A stretch of DNA of 64,000 nucleotides, taken from assembly GCA_013289685.1 (NCBI GenBank), contig JABCZL010000001.1, positions 623,838 through 687,837 of the forward strand, in the 5' to 3' direction. Under the pieces are notes generated by a model. It searched no databases and was not told the origin of the DNA. It was given only the letters and a program-made list of their open reading frames with translations. The position numbers were made by a program, and so were the translations under genes. This DNA is from Acidobacteriota bacterium (GTDB taxonomy: Bacteria; Acidobacteriota; Terriglobia; Terriglobales; Acidobacteriaceae). Positions within the stretch are counted from its first letter, which is position 1; every line of letters starts with the position of its first letter. This document shows, one piece after another, positions 1 through 8,216 of this stretch.

Positions 1-1
1 C

Positions 2-1651
2 GATGGACCCATCGTCAATCTCACCGGTCTCAAATTCGAGGCCGACGGCAAGATCATTCCGTGGCAGCGCGATTTGCTGGATGTTTTCACCTTCCACGTG
101 GAAATCCCCCGCGGTGTCAGCCATCTCAACGTCAGCTATGACTATCTTGAGCCCGACGGCGTCTCGGCCACTGACAAACTCCTGGTCCTCGAATGGAATG
201 AAGTCGTACTCTATCCGGCAGACATCCCCGCCGAGAAGCTCACTTACGAAGCCAAACTTGTGCTGCCGGACGGGTGGAAATTCGGCACCTCTCTTCCCGT
301 TGAAAATGCATCAGGAAATCGAGTCTCATTTAAACCGATTTCACTGGATTTGCTCGTGGACTCGCCCGTAATTACCGGGGAGTTCTATCGCACGATTGAC
401 CTCACGCCGCCGGGTGAACCCATTCACCACGAAATCGACATGGCGGCCGACAGCGAAGCTGCTCTGAACATGAGCTCCGAAAACCAGAAGCAGATGACCA
501 ATCTGGTGGCCGAATCGGGCAAACTTTTTGGTGCTCGTCATTATCGCGACTATCATTTCCTGCTCGCGCTCAGTGATCATGTCGCGCATTTCGGCCTCGA
601 ACATCACGAGTCGAACAACAGCCGCTTGCCAGAGCGAACTCTACTTTCGCCAAGTTCCGGCATGTCGCTGGGCGGACTGCTGGCGCACGAGTTCGCTCAT
701 TCCTGGAATGGCAAGTTTCGCCGCCCCGCCGATTTGACCGTCCCCTATTACGAACAACCCATGAAAACGGATCTTCTATGGGGTTACGAGGGACTAACGG
801 ACTATCTCGGCCCCATGTTGGCCGCGCGCAGCGGATTGTGGACCCCGGATCAATACCACGAATCGATAGCCAGCATTGCGGCCCAGCTTGGCCCGGGACG
901 TCCCGGCCGCACCTGGCGCCCGTTGCTGGACACCGCTGTTGGAGAACCCGGCCTTGGCTTCGGAAGAGGTGGCTGGTTGAACTGGCGTCGCGGCACCGAC
1001 TACTACGACGAGGGCGATCTGCTCTGGCTTGAAGTAGCCACCATCATACATCGTGAGTCCGGTGGCAAGAAATCGATCGACGATTTCTGCCAGACATTCC
1101 ACGGCGGTCCTAACAACGGCCCGGAGGTGAAGACCTACACCTTCGACGACTTAGTAAAGCTGCTGAATGCTCTAGCGCCTTCTGATTGGGCCGCCTTCTT
1201 CCACACCAGATTGAACTCCACTTCCGCGGAAGCGCCGGTGGGAGGAATCGAAAACGGCGGCTGGAAAGTTACGTTCAACAGCGAGCCTCCGAAGTCCGAG
1301 GGTCGCCGCAGCGGTCCCACCGATGTCTATTCAATCGGCCTTCAGGTGAACAACGAGGGCGTTGTCAGCGACTCCGTCGTCGGCAGTCCAGCGTTTGAGG
1401 CCGGCATCTCTTCGCAAATGAAAATAATTGGCGTCAACGGCCGCGTCTTCACTCAGGATTTGCTCTCGGAGGCGATCAAGTCTGCGAAGGACACATCCAA
1501 ACCGATCACGCTCCTCGGCGTCGTGGACGACTATTTTCGGACCTGCACCATCAACTACCATGGCGGCGCCCGTTACCCGCACCTGGTGCGTGATGGCGAC
1601 AAGCCGGACTATCTCGACGACTTAATCAAGCCCCACGCCGTGAGCCAGTAG
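2..1651 (+). CDS. M61 family metallopeptidase (glycyl aminopeptidase-like), 5' truncated
   Basis: The reading frame is open from the left edge, so the start codon lies outside the window. The visible part carries the M61 gluzincin signature HEFAHSWNGK (HEFAH at about 686-700), preceded by the family-typical GLEHHES stretch and followed by LWGYEGLTDYLG, which supplies the glutamate ligand. The last 120 or so residues resemble a PDZ domain (VVGSPAFEAGI...IIGVNGR). M61 enzymes are zinc aminopeptidases or endopeptidases, usually exported. It ends 122 bp before the VPS10-like gene on the same strand. The family call is firm; the substrate is unknown. Confidence 0.93.
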   Translation, partial: DGPIVNLTGLKFEADGKIIPWQRDLLDVFTFHVEIPRGVSHLNVSYDYLEPDGVSATDKLLVLEWNEVVLYPADIPAEKLTYEAKLVLPDGWKFGTSLPVENASGNRVSFKPISLDLLVDSPVITGEFYRTIDLTPPGEPIHHEIDMAADSEAALNMSSENQKQMTNLVAESGKLFGARHYRDYHFLLALSDHVAHFGLEHHESNNSRLPERTLLSPSSGMSLGGLLAHEFAHSWNGKFRRPADLTVPYYEQPMKTDLLWGYEGLTDYLGPMLAARSGLWTPDQYHESIASIAAQLGPGRPGRTWRPLLDTAVGEPGLGFGRGGWLNWRRGTDYYDEGDLLWLEVATIIHRESGGKKSIDDFCQTFHGGPNNGPEVKTYTFDDLVKLLNALAPSDWAAFFHTRLNSTSAEAPVGGIENGGWKVTFNSEPPKSEGRRSGPTDVYSIGLQVNNEGVVSDSVVGSPAFEAGISSQMKIIGVNGRVFTQDLLSEAIKSAKDTSKPITLLGVVDDYFRTCTINYHGGARYPHLVRDGDKPDYLDDLIKPHAVSQ

Positions 1652-1773
1652 AAGTCACTCGTCTGGGTTCTGAGAACGCTCAGTTAGCGAGGTCCACGTT
1701 GTGGTAGCGTAGTTCCGGCCAAATGTCGCCACGATGCCACCCAGAACGGGCGCATCGGAAGATGGGAATCCAA

Positions 1774-4700
1774 ATGAAGACAGTCCTGCGCGGAGCGCGC
1801 CTCCGGCTCCTTGTCGCATTCATAGCCTCCATTGCCGTTTTGCCAGTCAATCTTTCGAGCCAACTTTCGAGCCAACTTTCGAGCCAGCTTTCGAGCCAGG
1901 AGCCGATCGACAGCAAGCTACTCTCCGGCATGCAGTGGAGGTTGATCGGCCCATTTCGCGCCGGGCGAGTTACGGCCGTCGCCGGCGCGGCCGACCCGAA
2001 CACGTATTATTTCGGCACCCCCGGCGGCGGAGTCTGGAAAACTACAGACGGCGGACAAGTCTGGCACCCGATTTTCGACGAACCGCGGGTCGCGTCCATC
2101 GGCGCGCTTGCAGTGGCGCCGTCCGATTCTAATGTTCTATATGTCGGAACCGGAGAACAGACGCGGGGCAATGGTGTCTATCGCTCGACGGACGTAGGCG
2201 TCACATGGAAGAACGTCGGGCTGCAGGACGTGCCCTTCATACAGGCGATCATCGTCGATCCGAAAAATCCCGACGTCGCCGTGGTCGGCGGAAACTCGGT
2301 CGGCTTCGGGCTGCTTTGGCGGCCACTTCCGGCAACGGCAAAAACCGCGAACCGGGGAATCTTTCGAACTATCGACGGAGGCAAGAACTGGACGAAAGTA
2401 TTCTCCGCCGAAAACTCGATCGGCGTCGTCGACCTCTGTTCCGATCCCGGCGATCCAGCCACCTTGTACGCGGCGCTCTATCGTCCCGCATCCGGCACTG
2501 GCGATTCCGCGACGGAAGCAACCTCAGACATCTTCAAGTCGGGAGATGGTGGTTCGACCTGGACTCCTCTCGCCAGTACCGGTCTACCTGAAAAAGCTCG
2601 CGGCAGGGTTGGCATCGCGGTCGCTCCGGGGACCGGTGGACGCCGCATGTACGCAATCATGGAGCAGGGATTTTTCCGATCGGACGACGGCGGCGCGACT
2701 TGGCAACAATCCACCAAAGACCCGCGCGTGACTGGCAATGAATATTTCAGTCGCGTCTTCGTCGACACCCGGAATCCCGACGTGCTCTACGTATCGCAGA
2801 CCTCAATGTATCGCTCCACCGACGGTGGCAAGACGTTCGGAGCTTTCGCTGGAGCCCCCAGCGGCGACGATTTCCACGTGGCGTGGATCGACCCCCGCGA
2901 TCCGGCGCGCATGATTTTCGGTGTGGATCAGGGAGCGATCGTCACTGTGGACGCCGGCAAGACATGGAGTTCGTGGTACAACCAACCGACCGGGCAGTTC
3001 TACCACATCTCCACCGACAATTTATTTCCCTATCGTGCCTTTGCGGCACAACAGGACAGTGGCACGGCCGGTGTGCTCAGTCGCAGCGACTATGGCGAGA
3101 TCCTTCTGCAGGATTGGTTTTCCATGGGCGGCTTCGAGTACGCATTCATCACTCCCGACCCGGCGCATCCCAACTTCGTTTATGCCGGAGGCTGGTACGG
3201 CTCGGTGGTTCGTTACGACAAATCGACTGGCCAAATTGCAACCGTCTTCGAGCGCGGTAAAAAATATCGCGCGTCGCAAATGCCGCCTCTGGTCTTCTCG
3301 CCGCAGGACGCGTCCACACTCTTCTTAGGCATGCAGTTCGTGCTCAAGACGTCCGATGGAGGAAAGAGCTGGCGGGAGATCAGCCCTGACCTCACCGGCT
3401 ATGGCGAGCAAGGGGAGCCGGAGAAGCCCGATCCGGACAAGCCGCGTCCGCCGGCCATCACCGCCCTGTCACCGTCAACCGTGAAATCTGGCGTGATCTG
3501 GGCGGGCACGAGCAACCGGCTGGTTCAACTCACCCGCGACGGTGGAAACAACTGGCAAAACGTCTCTCCGCCCGGATTGACCGAGCCCGCCGAGATCCTC
3601 TACGTCGAAGCCTCGCGTCACGATCCGGCCACCGCCTACCTGACGGTGGGCGCGACGCGAGAGTCCACTCCTCCTTATGTCGTTCGCACCCACGACTACG
3701 GCCACACCTGGCAGAAGATCGTAAACGGATTTCCAGAACACGAAATGGTCCGCGTGGTGCGCGAAGATTCCAAGCGCAAAGGCCTGCTCTTTGCCGGTAC
3801 CGATACCAGCGTCTACGTCTCGTGGGACGACGGCGACCACTGGCAGCCGTTGTCCCTGAATCTCCCCGCAACACCCATCACCGATCTCCAGGTGCATGAC
3901 AACGACTTGGTAATCTCGACTTTCGGACGGAGCCTCTGGGTTCTCGACGACATCGCACCCCTGCGCGAAATCAGTCCCCAAATCACTGCCGCTGACGCGC
4001 ATCTCTTCGCGCCTGCACCTGCCATGCGTGTGCGCTGGGAGAACTATCAGGACACGCCCTACCCCATCGAAACTCCGGCCGGCCAGAATCCGCCCGACGG
4101 AGCGATCCTCGACTACTACTTGAAGACGCCGCCGGCAGGTGACGTGACGCTGACAATCTACGACGGCAAGGGCGCCGAGGTGGCGCGTTTTTCCAGCGAA
4201 GCAAAGCCGGCCGCTTATCTTCCCGCAAATGCTCCCAGCTACTGGTTTGCTTCGGAAGCCACTCTGTCCAAGGCGGCGGGCGTCAATCGCTTTGTGTGGG
4301 ATCTGCGGTATCCGCCCCCGCTTTCGCTCCCCTACGGGTACTACGGCAAACTGCTGGAGTATACGGAATACACGCTGGCCGATCACGCCGTACCCGGCCT
4401 CACGCCGCGCGTGCAACCTCGGGGACCACTGGTCTTGCCGGGCACGTACACCATCGAATTACGGGTTGGCGGTCAAACCCTGCGACAGCCTCTGACGGTG
4501 GAACTTGATCCGCGGGTTCATGCCTCGCCAGCCGATCTGTCGGACCAACTGGATTTGGCGCAGCGAATCAGCCGGGGAATGAAAGTGAGTTCGGATGTCT
4601 TTTACCGGGTGGCAGGGTTGCGTAAAGCTTTCACCGAACGGACCGACGCCTTGAAGCAGTCTGAAACCAAAGAGACCAAGGACGCGGTGGCCGACTTCGA

Positions 4701-4989
4701 AAAGAAGATCGACGCCATCGACAAGGGGACCAGGCGCGCCCCGGGATTCGGACCCGTGAACCGCGACCTGGCCCGGCTCATCTTCAGCGTGGAGAGCGCC
4801 GACATGCGTCCGGCAGACACCATTCAGTCCGCGGCGCAACAAAGTTGCGATGCTCTCGACAAGGATCTCGCGAACTGGCGGCAGTTGAACGAACACGATC
4901 TCGCTGCTTTCAACGCAGTTCTTGCCGCCAATAAAGAGGCGCCGCTGCCCGTCCTCACTGGAATCGCCAACACGGGTTGCAAGCCGTAG
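1774..4989 (+). CDS. VPS10/sortilin-like Asp-box (BNR) beta-propeller exoprotein
   Basis: This 1071-residue exported protein has an N-terminal signal segment (MKTVLRGARLRLLVAFIASIA). I chose ATG 1774 because it gives a clean signal peptide; an upstream in-frame start at 1723 would add 17 charged residues. About ten Asp-box motifs of the S/T-x-D-x-G-x-x-W type are spread over the first 700 residues (KTTDGGQVW, RTIDGGKNW, RSDDGGATW, KTSDGGKSW, RTHDYGHTW and others). They indicate one or two multi-bladed propellers as in VPS10/sortilin and sialidase-like proteins. The C-terminal third is beta-rich and then helical, with no motif I recognise. Residues 27-42 are a four-fold LSSQ repeat. Acidobacteria often annotate such proteins as glycosyl hydrolases, but I see no catalytic evidence. 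Confidence 0.88.
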   Translation: MKTVLRGARLRLLVAFIASIAVLPVNLSSQLSSQLSSQLSSQEPIDSKLLSGMQWRLIGPFRAGRVTAVAGAADPNTYYFGTPGGGVWKTTDGGQVWHPIFDEPRVASIGALAVAPSDSNVLYVGTGEQTRGNGVYRSTDVGVTWKNVGLQDVPFIQAIIVDPKNPDVAVVGGNSVGFGLLWRPLPATAKTANRGIFRTIDGGKNWTKVFSAENSIGVVDLCSDPGDPATLYAALYRPASGTGDSATEATSDIFKSGDGGSTWTPLASTGLPEKARGRVGIAVAPGTGGRRMYAIMEQGFFRSDDGGATWQQSTKDPRVTGNEYFSRVFVDTRNPDVLYVSQTSMYRSTDGGKTFGAFAGAPSGDDFHVAWIDPRDPARMIFGVDQGAIVTVDAGKTWSSWYNQPTGQFYHISTDNLFPYRAFAAQQDSGTAGVLSRSDYGEILLQDWFSMGGFEYAFITPDPAHPNFVYAGGWYGSVVRYDKSTGQIATVFERGKKYRASQMPPLVFSPQDASTLFLGMQFVLKTSDGGKSWREISPDLTGYGEQGEPEKPDPDKPRPPAITALSPSTVKSGVIWAGTSNRLVQLTRDGGNNWQNVSPPGLTEPAEILYVEASRHDPATAYLTVGATRESTPPYVVRTHDYGHTWQKIVNGFPEHEMVRVVREDSKRKGLLFAGTDTSVYVSWDDGDHWQPLSLNLPATPITDLQVHDNDLVISTFGRSLWVLDDIAPLREISPQITAADAHLFAPAPAMRVRWENYQDTPYPIETPAGQNPPDGAILDYYLKTPPAGDVTLTIYDGKGAEVARFSSEAKPAAYLPANAPSYWFASEATLSKAAGVNRFVWDLRYPPPLSLPYGYYGKLLEYTEYTLADHAVPGLTPRVQPRGPLVLPGTYTIELRVGGQTLRQPLTVELDPRVHASPADLSDQLDLAQRISRGMKVSSDVFYRVAGLRKAFTERTDALKQSETKETKDAVADFEKKIDAIDKGTRRAPGFGPVNRDLARLIFSVESADMRPADTIQSAAQQSCDALDKDLANWRQLNEHDLAAFNAVLAANKEAPLPVLTGIANTGCKP
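1852..1899 (+). repeat. 12-bp tandem repeat x4 inside the VPS10-like gene
   Basis: Four tandem copies of a unit close to CTTTCGAGCCAA, in frame, encode LSSQ four times at the junction between the signal peptide and the mature protein. The multiple-of-three unit preserves the frame. Slipped-strand copy-number variation is likely, with little effect on the folded domain. Confidence 0.9.
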
Positions 4990-5001
4990 ACGCGCGCGAG
5001 G

Positions 5002-6327
5002 TCACTCTCCAGAACCGCCCGCTGCCGTCGTTGCCGGCGTTATGGTTTTTAACTGCTCTAACGCCGTCAGCACATTTTGCCAGCGCGCCTGGTCCTTTTT
5101 CGTTTCGATCGCGGCCGAGGGGTCGGAATAGAACTGCAAGATGTTGGCGCGCAGCTCCGGCGATGTCAGATCGAACTTCCGCTCCGACAATTGAGCCAGC
5201 AACTTTGCGTACGCATCGTCGCTGAGAGAGTATTCGGCAGCCGCGGTGGGCTGGCCGCTATCCAGATCGCAGTTGGGAAGCACCAGGGTGTCGGTGCGCA
5301 CTTCTTCGAGAAAAGCCCGGTACTGATCGACGGTTGTGTTGATGCTCTTGATATACAGGTCCTCGGTTTGCGCGGTCGGGTTGTTGAACGCCAACCCTTT
5401 GAAGGGACCGACTTTCGGCATATATCGCAGGAGCGTGGCCAGAATCCGGCTACCCAAGCCCGGCCTCACGTAGTCCTTTCCCCACTGCCTTTCGTAGTCG
5501 GAGCGCGAAAGACGGTACAGGAACTTCTGCTTCGAAAAATTAGGCGTCTCGCGCATCAACTCCTTCTTATGGGTTTGCAGGGCGACTCGGGTCATCTGCG
5601 GAATCAGCTCGTTCACAGCGAAACGATACGAACCCACCGCCATATCCTCGTGGGTAAGCACATCTTTCAGCTGCATCCCATAGACCACGGGAAAGACCCG
5701 CTCCAGCAGGCTCTTGGACACCTGGAATCCGATGAAGTCGTGGTATTGCTGCGACGCATAACGATTCTTTGCGACCTGCACGGTGTCGAACCCAAATTCT
5801 GTTTTCAGATGTGCCGTCCTGTCCTGGGCATAGCGGACTGACGGGCCATATTTCGCTCGTAGCTTCGGGTATTCGATCGCGACGGACTGGTTGACCGCCG
5901 GGTGCCCGGCGATATCCGATGCGTAGTGCGAGAGTGCGCCCAGCGCGAAGGCGTACTCATTGGCGTCCTGGCTTTCCAGCAGCAGCTCGCGGACAAAGTC
6001 TCCGCTCCGAACATAGTGCACCAGATCGCTGAACTCCCTGCTGCCGAACGGGTAGTAGCCGAGATCCTGGATCACGGCGCCTCCGTAGGCGTAGGCATGC
6101 GCCTCTTTTATTTGGTCTTCCGAGAGGCCCGGAAACCGCTTGAGCAGCAGAGGCTGGATCTCAGCGGTCCAGAGCAGGTCTACGATCTCTTCGTGCGTAA
6201 GAACCGAGTACGCCGGCGAAACGGTGCTGCACATCAAAAGAATGAGGAAAAGCGCCGTCGCACGGACGGAAAACAGGCGCCAGCTCTTCCACGAGTTGGC
6301 GCCTGTCGATATGCGATTGTTGCGCAT
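5002..6327 (-). CDS. Zinc-dependent phospholipase C family protein, exported
   Basis: The 441-residue protein begins with an Arg-rich n-region and a hydrophobic core (ATALFLILLMCSTVSPAYS), so it is secreted or periplasmic. The mature protein opens with VLTHEEIVDLLW and has conserved His/Asp clusters typical of the zinc_dep_PLPC family: AHAYAYGGAVIQDLGYYPFG, then ALGALSHYASDIAGHPAVN. Members hydrolyse phospholipids or remain uncharacterised. Its ATG lies 3 nt after the DUF3309 stop on the same strand with no separate Shine-Dalgarno, suggesting translational coupling. It converges on the VPS10-like gene, with 12 bp between the two stops. Confidence 0.85.
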   Translation of the reverse strand: MRNNRISTGANSWKSWRLFSVRATALFLILLMCSTVSPAYSVLTHEEIVDLLWTAEIQPLLLKRFPGLSEDQIKEAHAYAYGGAVIQDLGYYPFGSREFSDLVHYVRSGDFVRELLLESQDANEYAFALGALSHYASDIAGHPAVNQSVAIEYPKLRAKYGPSVRYAQDRTAHLKTEFGFDTVQVAKNRYASQQYHDFIGFQVSKSLLERVFPVVYGMQLKDVLTHEDMAVGSYRFAVNELIPQMTRVALQTHKKELMRETPNFSKQKFLYRLSRSDYERQWGKDYVRPGLGSRILATLLRYMPKVGPFKGLAFNNPTAQTEDLYIKSINTTVDQYRAFLEEVRTDTLVLPNCDLDSGQPTAAAEYSLSDDAYAKLLAQLSERKFDLTSPELRANILQFYSDPSAAIETKKDQARWQNVLTALEQLKTITPATTAAGGSGE

Positions 6328-6330
6328 TGC

Positions 6331-6486
6331 TCAAATCCGGCCGAGTACCAGCAGAATGACGACAACGAACAGTACAACTCCCACTCCGCCGGTTGGTGCA
6401 TAACCCCAATCCCTACTATGCGACCATCGGGGCAGCGCTCCAAGAAGTGCAAGAATCAGGATCACAATCAATATGGTTCCAAGCAT
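6331..6486 (-). CDS. DUF3309 family microprotein
   Basis: A 51-residue ORF: ATG with a good AAAGGAG Shine-Dalgarno, two hydrophobic segments (LGTILIVILILALLGALP and GVGVVLFVVVILLVLGRI) and the central SHSRDWGYAPTGG loop that defines DUF3309. It is probably a small inner-membrane protein. Function is unknown; homologues are common near stress-response and envelope genes. It sits directly upstream of, and almost touches, the phospholipase gene. Confidence 0.85.
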   Translation of the reverse strand: MLGTILIVILILALLGALPRWSHSRDWGYAPTGGVGVVLFVVVILLVLGRI

Positions 6487-6542
6487 GTTTTGCTCCTTTG
6501 TTCATGAGCGGTGCAGCTTCGAAACTGCTCCGGTTTGACCTG

Positions 6543-7379
6543 CTATATCGAAATGCTGATGGCAATTCCGACGTCGGGATACCGGCGGTTGTACAGGTAG
6601 TAGCCGTTATCCACGTAGGTGACGTAAACGTCGTCGTTGTCGTACCAGTCATCGCCCCAATATTCCGGCCAAGGGTCAACCGCACTGAGCCAATAACCGT
6701 GGTATTGGAAGCGAGGGTATCCGCCGACAACCAGGAAGGGGAGGCCGTAGATGCGGAATCCGTGGTCCTCGCCAAAATATCCGCGGAAGCGGTCGTCAGG
6801 GATGCGGTAGCCGTGATATCCGCCGCGCTGTTGCCAGTTGCGGTGGTCGGTGTCCCAGTGTTGTGAGCGATGTCCCTGCCAGGCGCTCTGCTGGATGCGC
6901 TGCTGTTCCTGAGTCGGGTGATGCTGCGCGCCTCCGTTTTGAGCGTGCTGTTGCTGGTTGTTGTGGTCCTGTCGTTGGGCGTGCTGGGGCTGCTGGTGTC
7001 CCTGCTCTGCCTTCTGTTGGTGCTGAGGTTGCTGGCGTGTCTGCTCTGCCTTCTGTTGATGCTGGGGCTGCCGGTGCGTCTGCTCTGCCTTCTGTTGGTG
7101 CTGGGGTTGCTGGCGCGTCTGCTCTGCCTTCTGTTGGTGCTGGGGCTGCTGGTGCGTCTGCTCTGCCTTCTGTTGGTGCTGGGGCTGCTGGTGCGTCTGC
7201 TCTGCCTTCTGTTGGTGCTGGGGCTGCTGAGCGTGCTGCTGCTGAGGCTTCGCCTGTTCGTGCTGGCTTTCTTGCTGCTTCGGATGGTCTTGCTTTCCGG
7301 CTTGCTGCGCGAGCGCAGGAGCGGCGATTCCGAGAACCAAACCTAGTATGGCCGTGCTGGTGATTCCGAATATTGTCAT
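6543..7379 (-). CDS. Exported Gln/His-rich repeat protein with conserved C-terminal module (paralogue of 7544-8176)
   Basis: About 278 residues from ATG 7379, chosen over an upstream start because it gives a clean signal peptide (MTIFGITSTAILGLVLGIAAPALAQ) and a GAGG Shine-Dalgarno. The middle is low-complexity Q/H/K/P sequence with six 13-residue tandem repeats of the type QQPQHQQKAEQTH. The C-terminal ~90 residues are ordered-looking and aromatic: RIPDDRFRGYFGEDHGFRIYG..., then a PRFQYHGYWLSAVDPWPEYW segment and a YYLYNRRYPDVGIAISISI end. The neighbouring gene ends with the same module, so the two are duplicates with diverged linkers. Export is inferred; function unknown. Confidence 0.75.
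   Translation of the reverse strand: MTIFGITSTAILGLVLGIAAPALAQQAGKQDHPKQQESQHEQAKPQQQHAQQPQHQQKAEQTHQQPQHQQKAEQTHQQPQHQQKAEQTRQQPQHQQKAEQTHRQPQHQQKAEQTRQQPQHQQKAEQGHQQPQHAQRQDHNNQQQHAQNGGAQHHPTQEQQRIQQSAWQGHRSQHWDTDHRNWQQRGGYHGYRIPDDRFRGYFGEDHGFRIYGLPFLVVGGYPRFQYHGYWLSAVDPWPEYWGDDWYDNDDVYVTYVDNGYYLYNRRYPDVGIAISISI
7002..7235 (-). repeat. 39-bp tandem repeat, six copies, in the Q/H-rich gene
   Basis: The string CTGCTCTGCCTTCTGTTG recurs at 7002, 7041, 7080, 7119, 7158 and 7197, exactly 39 bp apart. On the minus strand each unit encodes a QQPQHQQKAEQTH-type 13-mer. There are no spacers, so it is not a CRISPR. Confidence 0.92.
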
Positions 7380-7450
7380 AGAGGCTGCCTCGTTTACTGG
7401 TGGTGCGATACGCACCACAAACTCAAACAAAAGAAATCCAAAAGCCTGGG

Positions 7451-7482
7451 AAAAAGAGCGCGAGCCGAGCAGTGGCCCGCGC
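7451..7482 (-). terminator. Rho-independent terminator after 7544-8176
   Basis: On the minus strand a 9-bp stem with one mismatch (GCGCGGGCC / GGCTCGCGC) is followed directly by TCTTTTT. It lies about 60 nt past the stop of the second Gln-rich protein gene, between the two paralogues, suggesting they are transcribed separately. Confidence 0.6.
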
Positions 7483-7543
7483 CCCTGATAATTGAACTAG
7501 CTGTTGCTCCGAGCTGTTGCTCGGAACGACAGCGCGTGGACTC

Positions 7544-8176
7544 TTAAAGCGTGACGCTGAGTGCAATGTTGACGCCCGGATAGCTCGCGTTGCACAGGTA
7601 ATACACGCCGCCTATTTCCACAACATAGACGTCCTGCGTGTAGAGCCAGTTGCTCGGCCACACGCCCTCAAATCCGAACCAGTAGCCACCGTATTGGAAG
7701 CGGCGATCCCTGTAGTCGGATTGGCTGACGCGAAACCGGTGCTCCTGTCCAAAATTGGCCTTGTAACGATCGTCGGGAATACGGCCGGCACCGTTGTTGC
7801 CGGCGCGCTGGGTCGGCTGCGCCTGCTGCTGCTGCGCGTTCCTTTGTTCCTGCTGGTTATTCCGGTCCTGCTGCTGCGCGTTCTTTTCTTCCTGCTGCGT
7901 GTTCTTGTCCTGCTGCTGCGCGCTTTTCTCCTCTTGCTTGTTGTTCTTGTCTTGCTGTTGCGCGTTTTTGCCTTCCTGCGCGTTGTTCTTGTCTTGCTGC
8001 GCGTTTTTCTCCTGTGGCTTTGCGGATTTTTCTGGTTGCGCTTTCTTCTCGTCCTGGGCAGGCTTGGCTTTCTGCTCTTCCGGCTGGTCGTGCTGGTCCT
8101 GCTGTGCGTATGCCGGGATACCAACTCCGAGGGTCAAAGAAAGTACTGCCGTGCTGATTGCTCCAACGAGTTTCAT
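7544..8176 (-). CDS. Exported Gln/Lys-rich protein with conserved C-terminal module (paralogue of 6543-7379)
   Basis: 210 residues, with a strong GGAGG Shine-Dalgarno and a signal peptide (MKLVGAISTAVLSLTLGVGIPAYAQ). A ~110-residue linker is rich in Q, K, E and N with loose repeats (NAQQQDKNNQQE-like). The C-terminal module RIPDDRYKANFGQEHRFRVSQ ... RRFQYGGYWFGFEGVWP ... YYLCNASYPGVNIALSVTL matches the paralogue. The module is probably the functional domain and the linker a spacer or wall-spanning tether. I do not recognise the domain. It lies 40 bp downstream of the OmpA-family gene on the same strand. Confidence 0.75.
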   Translation of the reverse strand: MKLVGAISTAVLSLTLGVGIPAYAQQDQHDQPEEQKAKPAQDEKKAQPEKSAKPQEKNAQQDKNNAQEGKNAQQQDKNNKQEEKSAQQQDKNTQQEEKNAQQQDRNNQQEQRNAQQQQAQPTQRAGNNGAGRIPDDRYKANFGQEHRFRVSQSDYRDRRFQYGGYWFGFEGVWPSNWLYTQDVYVVEIGGVYYLCNASYPGVNIALSVTL

Positions 8177-8216
8177 AAAGTATTGCCTCCGTTATCGAAT
8201 CGTTTCTTATTCTTGC

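Noticed and set aside
3475..4416. 313-codon minus-strand frame opposite the VPS10-like gene
   Set aside because: No domain, codon composition of an antisense frame.
5077..5841. 254-codon plus-strand frame opposite the phospholipase gene
   Set aside because: Antisense shadow; the minus strand has signal peptide and conserved His/Asp motifs.
7002..7235. Possible CRISPR array from regularly spaced 39-bp units
   Set aside because: Units are contiguous with no spacers and are in frame with the coding sequence.
6863..7363. Ala/Gly/Ser repeat protein (GAGAAGASALPSV units) or Leu-rich repeat protein on the plus strand
   Set aside because: These are translations of the antisense of the 39-bp repeat; the minus-strand gene has a signal peptide, ribosome site and a conserved C-terminal module shared with its paralogue.
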